From contig JABCPU010000038.1 in the NCBI GenBank assembly GCA_016800925.1, positions 1 to 64,000 of the forward strand: a DNA stretch of 64,000 nt, read 5' to 3'. This DNA comes from Suillus spraguei. Its lineage: Eukaryota > Basidiomycota > Agaricomycetes > Boletales > Suillaceae. The notes below the pieces were generated by a model. That model was not told the origin of the DNA. It saw only the letters and a list, made by a program, of their open reading frames with translations, and ran no database searches. The translations under genes and the position numbers were made by a program. Positions 56,928 to 64,000 of this stretch are shown one piece after another. Every line of letters starts with the position of its first letter. The first letter of the stretch is position 1.

Positions 56928-58478
56928 TATCTTGGTTCGCATAGTAAACGGGATCGTCGCTCCATTCGTAGTCTTCATCGGCAAAGGATCCACTCATCAT
57001 GTACTTAGCTTCCTCCAAACCAGCGCGTCGTTTGGAATCCCTTCTCTTCTCTGCCTGAATACGTTCATCGTCAAGCTGCTTTTCCCAAGCACGAAGTGCT
57101 CGTAAAATCCCTCATCTTTCCAAGTTAATTCGAAGGGAGGAGGCCCAACTCGGTTGGGGCAGTAGAGAGATAAATGAGTAGGCGACCAATATCTGCAAAC
57201 CTTGCACTGATATTCCGCACAGTTCTTTTGACGATGTCCTAATAATCCACAGACGCGGCATTTCATGTTCTCGTCAGGGTTGGAAGAAACTTTGCGTAAG
57301 GGAGACGGGGAAATGATGGGCGTAGGACTAGTGGATCTAGCGCGCTTCTTTCCCTTCTTCTTCGTCATACGTTTTAAGGCAAGGGTGTTCTGCCGCTTCA
57401 ACTGCGCTTGTTGGGCGGTGGATAAAGTGTATGCCGACATAGGGAGATCCGGAGTAACTTCTCGTTCGGCAGCCGCAAGGAGTTCGGTGGATGAAGAGGA
57501 GGAAGTAACGCCGAAGTCCTTTACTAAGACCGGTGAAACGGGATCCATAGGACCGAATGATGATGGGATAGACATAGGAGGATGTATATGAAGGTCGCGG
57601 AGTCGGGGACCTAATGTTATCAGTTCAGTGGTAGAGATTCCGATGAGTTTTGCGGCTTCGACCTGTTCTTCTGTGCATGGTTCATACAGCCATGCGGGAT
57701 GGTCATGAGAGACGGTAGTGGGAGGTGGTGAGGTTGGTCGTTGAATCGGGGATGGGGTTCTTGGAGAGGCAAGGTTACTTTGCGTCTGCTGTAGATCGGT
57801 AATAGTTTCTTCCACTAAGTTTCTGGCTGCTCTTGTTTCAGCGACTGACTGTTGAATGGTTTCGACGACTTGGTTTGTAAGTTGTCCGATCTCTTGGACA
57901 GCAGTGTATAAGCCAGTAAAGGCGTCAAGACTAGTATAAGCGCGTGAAGAAGAGGGTGCTGGGATAGGAAGTGGCGTATCTTCCTGCGGAGAGGGAGGTC
58001 GAGCAACACCTGCTCGACGCTCGGCAATGATGTGAATAGCTTCTTCAACATCATTCTTAAAGGAATCGGGAAGAAGCAACATAGCGTAAGCACGAATGCG
58101 TTTTTGAAGATGAAGGAAGCGGTGACGGAGAGTAATTTCCGTTGTTTCTTTGGCAGTGGCTTCAATGAGGGCTGCAATACGAATGATGTTGACGATGAGG
58201 AGGGCAGGGAAGGCGCCTCTTTCCGTAAGGATTCTTTCAATTTCGAGGGCATGTCCCTCGCAGAGAATGGCGGCTTCGATGTAAGAGGAGTTATCGATTT
58301 CAGTGGTAAGGGTTCCGTATCGTTCAGTTTCAGAGTCGGAGTCATTGGTGGCAGTGACGACGGGTGTAATGTAAGCAGTGGGGAAAGACATTTCAATGTT
58401 TGGTTGGTAGCTGATCAAGTGCTGATGCGGTTGATTGACTGGAAGATAATCAGAGGGCGTGTTGCTTCTTATAAGCAT
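56928..58478 (-). CDS. Accessory ORF3 of Gypsy copy 2 (zinc-knuckle protein after integrase)
   Basis: Open from 58478 or, more likely, the ATG at 58391 (MSFPTAYITPV), overlapping or just following the end of pol (58450). About 460-490 residues: acidic start, helical segment (AALIEATAKETTEITLRHRF), a Pro/Ser-rich linker, a helical segment with QEIGQLTNQVVETIQQSV, then a basic stretch (KKKGKKRARS) and a CCHC knuckle CRVCGLLGHRQKNC, further Cys pairs and FELTWKDEGFY. A 1-bp loss near 57100 changes the tail compared with copy 1 (open frame ends at 56997; original stop about 56928). Position matches env or accessory ORFs of other Gypsy elements, but no membrane span or signal peptide is seen, so it is not an envelope protein. 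It may act in RNA or DNA binding (inference). Confidence 0.82.
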
Positions 58479-61400
58479 TCAAGATTCGAGCGGAGTTCTT
58501 CAAGTTCTTTTCTGGGAGCCATTCGTTATCTCCCGATGGATATCCTTTCCAGGAAACGAGATAACGTCGGCGATTGCCGGTTCCTTTGTGGGAAAGAATT
58601 GCTTCGATTTCATATTCTTCTTCTTCTTCGATGATATCAGGTGGGGGTTCGGGGAAGTTCGGTCCGTGTACGTCTGTTTCGCTATAGGATGATAAGACAG
58701 AAGCATGGAACGTAGGGTGAATCTTCCATTGCGGAGGAAGCTTGAGTGTGAACGTGATGGGTGATAAGACATCGATGATCGGGAAAGGTCCGTATCGTTT
58801 CGGTGCCAGTTTCCTTGATGGGAGTTTAAGTCTAAGATTAGCGGCGGATAGCCAAACCTTATCTCCGATCTTCCATGGGATGTACTTATCTCCTCGGGAT
58901 CGTTCGGCCATTGTCTGCATAGCAATGTTGTGACAGGCGATTGCTTCTTCTCTTATCTTCTGCAGAGATCGTACTCGATCTTCTGCTGCGGGGACTGATG
59001 AATCAGGGATGAGATGAGGGATAGCTCGTGGTTCATATCCCATCATCAAATAAAATGGTGATGCATTCCTTGCATCGTGTTTTCGGTGGTTGTGGACGAA
59101 TTCAGCGATTGGTAGATGTTCTACCCAATCTTCGGGGTTGTTACGGCAGTAGATGCGGAGGTATGTTTCAAGTTCCTGATTAAGCCTTTCTGTTTGACCA
59201 TCAGTCTGTGGGTGATAAGCCGTGGATGGAGCGATGACGTAGTCGAGAAGTCGGGCAAGTTCCTTTGAGAAGCGAGATAGGAATTGCGGTCCTCGATCCG
59301 AGATGACTTTGTCATGGAGTCCAAATCGTCGGTAAACATGTTTTAAAAATAGCTTAGCCACACCTTCTGAAGTGATGGTTTTCAAACAAGGGATAATAAT
59401 TACCCCCTTCGTAAGGCCATGGTCTACCACGACCATGATACTGTCAAAGCCTCCAGAGATGGGGAGATCGGTGATAAGATCAACGGAGATCTGGGAGAAC
59501 GGGCGAACAGCCGAAGAAGGAATAGGCGCGAGCGGAGGTCGAACGGGATGAGTATCCGCTTTCATTTGCTGACAAAGGGCGCAACCCTCAACGTATTTCC
59601 GAATATAAGAGCCCATTGCAGGCCACCAAGCTTCCCGTTTGACGAGTTCTTCAGTTTTGAATCTACCGGGGTGTCCCGCGGTAGGATGATCATGATACCT
59701 TTTCAGGATATCGGAGCGAAGCGCCGGGGGAATATAAGCGCGATCCTTAAAATAGAGGACGTTCTCCTCTATCTTCCAATCAGAGAGTGCCGATTTCATA
59801 GGAGGCAGGCACACGCCATCAAGGGCATCAGATGCCGTCTTGAAGACAGGGTCGTCGAGGGGGTCAGAGGATGATAGCACATCCTTCAAGTCGGTGTCAA
59901 TAAGACGAACGAATAGAGCGTCAGGGAGGAGGGTCTGGTCCTCGTTATCGTCTTTGCCGGAATCATAGTCGGGTCGGCGGGAAAGTGCATCAGGTACTGC
60001 TAATTTAGTACCTGCAACGTGATGCAGTTCGATGTCATAGATAGACAGAATCAATTGCCAACGTGCTTGGCGGCGGGTAAGCTTCTGTGCACTTCTAAAG
60101 TACAGAAGGTTCTTGTGGTCGGTGAATACCAAGACGGGGTGTGAGTTTCCTTCGAGATAATGACGCCATTCGTTCAGTGCCCGGATCACGGCAAGGAGTT
60201 CCCTATCAAAGATCTGGTAATTGCGTTCTGCAGGGTTCAAGGACTGTGAAAGATATGCACATGGGTGATAAACACCATTTTCATCAGTCTGTAAAAGAAC
60301 TCCGCCAGTTGCTACAAGCGAAGCATCGGTAGCAATAGCAAATTGCCGGGAGGGATCAGGATTACGGAGTACCGGTTGGGAAGTGAAGCGTCGTTTCAGT
60401 TCTTCGAAGGTGTCCATACATTCGGTTGACCATTCAAAGGCCTTATCCTTCTTTGTCAAGTCGATAAGGGGTCTGGCGATGTCAGAATAATGGGAGATGA
60501 ACGTGCGGTAGAAGTTGCAGAAACCGAGGAATGACCGAACATCTTTTACAGATTTCGGGATTGGCCATTCAGAGATTCCCTTGGTCTTGGCGGTATCCAT
60601 AGCAACTTGTCCGGGGCGAATTATCATTCCGAGGTATTCCACTTCTTCTGCATCGAAGGTACATTTCTCCGGTTTCAGGAACAAGTGTTCCTTCCGTATT
60701 TTTATCAGAACTCGTCTGGTTCGCTCGCGGTGTTCTGCCATTGTCGTAGAGAAAATCAAGATATCGTCCATATAGATAACCATCCATCCTTCATTGATTT
60801 CTTGTTGAAAGGTGCGATTCATGTACGCTTGGAAAGTTGCTGGGGAATTACAAAGGCCGAAGAACATGACGTTCGGTTCGAATAGGCCGAATTCCGTGGT
60901 AAAAGCAGCTTTCCACCTATCATCAGGATGGATGCGAATGTTGTTATAGCCGGACCGGATATCCATTTTCGTAAAGAACTGTGCGTTGTGAAGACGTGCG
61001 ACAAGGGAAATAGGGAGTGGGAGCGGATATGCGTTCTTGACTGTCCAATCATTGATGTAGCGATAATCTTGACAGGGACGCAGTTCACCGCTCTTCTTTC
61101 CCACGAAGAAGAAGCCACTGGCTTGAGGTGACTTCGATTCCGAGATAAAGCCTTTCGCAACGTTTTCATCGATAAACGTTTTGACAGCAGCGCGTTCTTT
61201 TTCCGATAGCGGGTAAACCTTAGACGTACGAGGAATAAAACCGGGTTTGGTGTCGATCCGATGATCGATACCAGGGCGTTCAGGGGGTAGTTTGTTCAGT
61301 CCGTCTTTAGCAAAGACGTCTGCGAAGTCGTGCAAATAATCCGGGACCAATTCTTCGAAGGATTTCTTTTTCTTTTCCTTCTCGTCCGTAGCGAATTCCT

Positions 61401-62555
61401 GAGCTTTGTTACTGTATTTCGGAGGAGGGAGTGGAATTGAAGAATAGGGAGAGGATTGTTCAAGGTGAGAAGTTCCGTCACGTGTCAAGGGTGTATCCAT
61501 GGATACTTCTTCTATGATCCTCATGCTAATCCCGTCGGTATCATATTCCACAAGAAATTCTCCTTCTCCTAGTTCATAAGAGGAAATTTCGCGCACTTCT
61601 GGAGCATGCCAGACGTCGTGCATGGTGTCAAATTGGTCATCATCCTCGGTTGGGATCAACGAGGGCACGGGTTCTTCCTTATCAGGGATTTCTTCAATCG
61701 AAGCTGAAAGAGTTTTCGGGGGAACGAAGAACTTGGACAGTTTTGGTACATTGGTGTCTCGTCCTGGGAGTTCTTCCTCTGTTTTCCTCTTTCCGTGTTT
61801 CTGTTCTTCTATTGGCCGTTGCTCAATAGGTTCTTGTCCGACCCGATGCTCGGGTTCAGATTCATTCTTGCGCTTCTCTGCGCGGGGAATCGGTGATACT
61901 GCTCGCGGCAGTTGTACACGTGGAGTGGGTTCTGCAGTACGTGGATACGTACTTCTGGTTCTGGGTCTTCTGGAGCATCAGCGGGAGAAGCGATGAATGG
62001 TTTCGGGAGTCGGGAATGTTGCCATTTGGTATGATGTTTGAATAGTCGGGGCAACCCGTTCTTCTCTCGGTCTTTATCCAGATCGATTTCGATCTCGTCT
62101 GATTTGTCTGTCCGTGAAAGGACAAGCGTTTCAGCAGCCCAATCTATAATTGGGTTCATTGCTCGTAACCAAGGAATTCCAAGGAGGATTTGATCTCTCC
62201 TTCCGAGTTTGGTGATATTGAATTTTCCATACATGGTTCGATCGTCAATCTTGACCACAAGGAGGCAGTAATGCGTGATTGGCCCTCCTTTTATGAGAGT
62301 TCCATCTGCCGTTGTAACTCGAAATGGTTCCTTGAGTTTTCGTCGTGTGATTTGATGGAGTTTCACAAACTCTTCTGAGATGAATGTTCCTGCTGCTCCG
62401 GAATCGATAACAGCAGTAGTGTCGACGGATTTCAAACGAGTACGCGAGTGGAGGGTGATTGGGACACGAAGTTCTTTTCTTTCACCTACAGCGCGTACAA
62501 GTCTTAGTATTACATTGGGAGAAACATACGTCGAGTCTTTGTTTCTCCACATCAA
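58450..62555 (-). pseudogene. pol: Gypsy copy 2 pol: protease to chromodomain, one frameshift
   Basis: Protease frame 62555-61809 (VIDSGAAGTF); after a 1-bp loss near 61946 the frame continues as 61668-58450, with RT (YMDDILIFS), RNase H (TDHKNLL), integrase zinc finger (HPTAGHPGRF..CALCQQMK), DDE core with intact catalytic Glu (DGQTERLNQELE) and chromodomain (YLVSWKGYPSGDNEWLP). It starts inside the end of gag in another frame. Apart from the single indel it looks competent. Confidence 0.93.
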
Positions 62556-63387
62556 AAATCCTCACAACCCGTCGTACAGTCTCTTCATCTTCTTCTTCCC
62601 CTTTGACTTCGGTTTGTCGGAGCGGGGTCTTCTTCTTTCTATCAGGACAATTATGGATGCGGTGTCCTGTCTTTCTGCATCCGAAGCATTGCCCTTTCTT
62701 CATGCATTCGGATCTTTCCATGTCGGAGATTCGATCTACGACCATTGCGTTGGAATCACGGTTCGGAATATACCGTGCATTCCCATAGTTCTTCTTCTTC
62801 TGTTGTGGAACATGACGTGTCCTCATGGCGTTAAGCCGATGATGGGCGTTGTCAATAGCAACGCATTGCAACACAACATCTCTGAATATCTCGGAGACAT
62901 CTCCCGTATTGAAAAGCTTCGTGAGGATACCCCAATTAAGACCGTCTTGGAAGAACTGGATCTTCGTCGCGTTATCGGTGATATGAGCCTTGGCTGCAAG
63001 TGCCTCAAAGTCGGCGACGTAGGTGTGAAGATCTCCAGTTCCTTGTTTGAGATCTCTAAGACGTGTAAGTGCGGTCATCCTGGTATCCACTGGTTCGAAT
63101 GCTTCTTTGAAGCTCTTCATAAAATCCACCATCGTCCCATAACCAACTTTTTGTCCCGAAGTGTCGGTAGATTGGGCGTGTTCAAGGAATTGTTCCTTCC
63201 AAGACTTGGCATTCTTCTCGGTCATGAAGGATGTTATGTAGATGATCTTCTGTTTGTCGGTGGTGTAAAGCTTTTCATTGATGTCAAAGTGCAGATTGCA
63301 CGACTGGATAAACTCGCGAGAGTTATCACGATCTCCATCAAAACCAATCGGTTGACCGATCTTGTATTCGAATTCTTTGGTCGACAT
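62482..63387 (-). CDS. gag: Gypsy copy 2 gag
   Basis: 301 residues, about 95 percent like copy 1. Capsid-type domain then CCHC knuckle CFGCRKTGHRIHNC. The C-terminus overlaps the first pol frame by about 70 bp in a different frame. Confidence 0.93.
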   Translation of the reverse strand: MSTKEFEYKIGQPIGFDGDRDNSREFIQSCNLHFDINEKLYTTDKQKIIYITSFMTEKNAKSWKEQFLEHAQSTDTSGQKVGYGTMVDFMKSFKEAFEPVDTRMTALTRLRDLKQGTGDLHTYVADFEALAAKAHITDNATKIQFFQDGLNWGILTKLFNTGDVSEIFRDVVLQCVAIDNAHHRLNAMRTRHVPQQKKKNYGNARYIPNRDSNAMVVDRISDMERSECMKKGQCFGCRKTGHRIHNCPDRKKKTPLRQTEVKGEEEDEETVRRVVRIFDVEKQRLDVCFSQCNTKTCTRCR

Positions 63388-63595
63388 GGTTGATGATTCT
63401 TCTGATGAGTTATACTTTCTCGGTGCCTACACGCGCTGTCTTGCTGTCCGTCAGGGCTTTCTTCTGTCAGAGGGCTTCTCTTGACAATCTGCTCAGCGTA
63501 CGCGTACGCTAGTCTGCTGATCTAAGCGATCAGGGTTCAGGGTCGAAGACTGGATAGTCGACGATCAAAATAGACTTTAATCTTTTGTTACGAAC

Positions 63596-64000
63596 TGGGG
63601 TGGCGTCACCAGCGACAGTGAAAAGACACAGGCGGTCTGCTGGGAGTTCTTACAATGTTCAAAAGAGAACAAGGTGAAAGTACAAGGAACGTGTTCCGAG
63701 TACGATCAAGGGTTCAGCCTCAAAGACAAGTCTAAGAGGTATCCGCGAGAATAGAGACTAAGGCTAAGGAGTGCTTAGACTTAGAGACGATTCAAGACGA
63801 CTTAGGTTGGAGACCTAAGCGAAGGAGATTCCAGGTAAAACCCAGTAAGATTAAAGTAGGGAATCTACTACAAGTACACTGTGCTTAAATAGGCCAATAT
63901 GTGCGCACAGACCAAGAGAGACGTGAGAACGTAAGTGCGTATCCAAAGGAGGAAGGCAACTATAGTACAGATGCGTTGAGCATATGAGTCAGAGTCATGT
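63596..64000 (-). repeat. 5' LTR of Gypsy copy 2 (partial)
   Basis: First 405 bp of the LTR as seen on the plus strand; about 70 bp lie beyond the window. Confidence 0.96.

Larger units (their letters stand above)
56414..64000 (-). mobile_element. Ty3/Gypsy chromovirus LTR retrotransposon, copy 2 (right LTR cut by window edge)
   Basis: Same family and orientation as copy 1. The 3' LTR is 56414-56889 (476 bp) and the 5' LTR starts at 63596 and runs to the edge. In the 405 bp available the LTRs differ at five places (three substitutions, two 1-bp indels), so this insertion is older than copy 1. The left flank is CCTAC (56409-56413); the right flank is outside. The internal part is nearly intact. 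Confidence 0.97.

Noticed and set aside
62380..63393. Plus-strand frame of 337 codons
   Set aside because: Antisense of the Gypsy gag and protease; the same antisense opening occurs in copy 1 (28469-29314) and follows gag codon usage.

Overview
The window looks like a basidiomycete fungus, most likely an agaricomycete. Almost every intron I can place by eye is 44-60 bp with GT-AG ends, and the gene content fits (NACHT/STAND proteins, a HET-domain protein, DUF6533, polyporopepsin-type aspartic proteases). Roughly half of the sequence is mobile DNA, and the genes between are often broken or duplicated.

Layout. 1-7041: two abutting Helitrons in the same orientation; the right one (332-7041) carries a decayed Rep-helicase gene. 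7518-8015: start of a DUF6533 membrane-protein gene, visible only after splicing five small exons. 8962-16618: two head-to-tail NACHT genes whose C-termini are arrays of a 9-residue W-L-Q-T repeat; the second is intact (1081 codes for its length), the first is broken, and a third truncated copy lies at 40395-41060. 17523-18990, 33811-35285 and 37170-37953: three secreted aspartic protease paralogues (two open, one wrecked) sharing a promoter. 22650-29980: Ty3/Gypsy chromovirus copy 1 with 5-bp target duplication. 30274-31545: two solo LTRs of two families. 32022-33373: a hAT element. 39115-39639: a small host gene. 41527-48819: a housekeeping block (MCD4-like GPI ethanolamine phosphate transferase, PWP1 WD40 ribosome-biogenesis factor, eIF3 subunit j). 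51436-55672: a HET-domain gene and a deleted tandem copy. 56414-64000: Ty3/Gypsy copy 2, running off the right edge.

How the parts relate. NACHT-repeat proteins and HET-domain proteins are the two classes that fungi use for non-self recognition and incompatibility-type cell death; here both are tandemly duplicated, partly pseudogenised and embedded in transposons, as expected for a fast-evolving recognition region. The WLQT-repeat receptor family is the best candidate for something poorly described: near-identical 27-bp repeats, split by an acidic Trp-rich insert, on a NACHT ATPase. The Gypsy elements carry an extra ORF with its own zinc knuckle after the integrase, and copy 1 appears to be a recent insertion of an integrase-dead copy.

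Caveat. Conserved single-copy genes (PWP1, eIF3j, MCD4) each show single-base losses, at least one in a homopolymer (PWP1 near 46565). Some single-base frameshifts in this window may therefore be sequence errors; lesions resting on substitutions or large deletions are more trustworthy. All intron borders were placed by eye from protein continuity.
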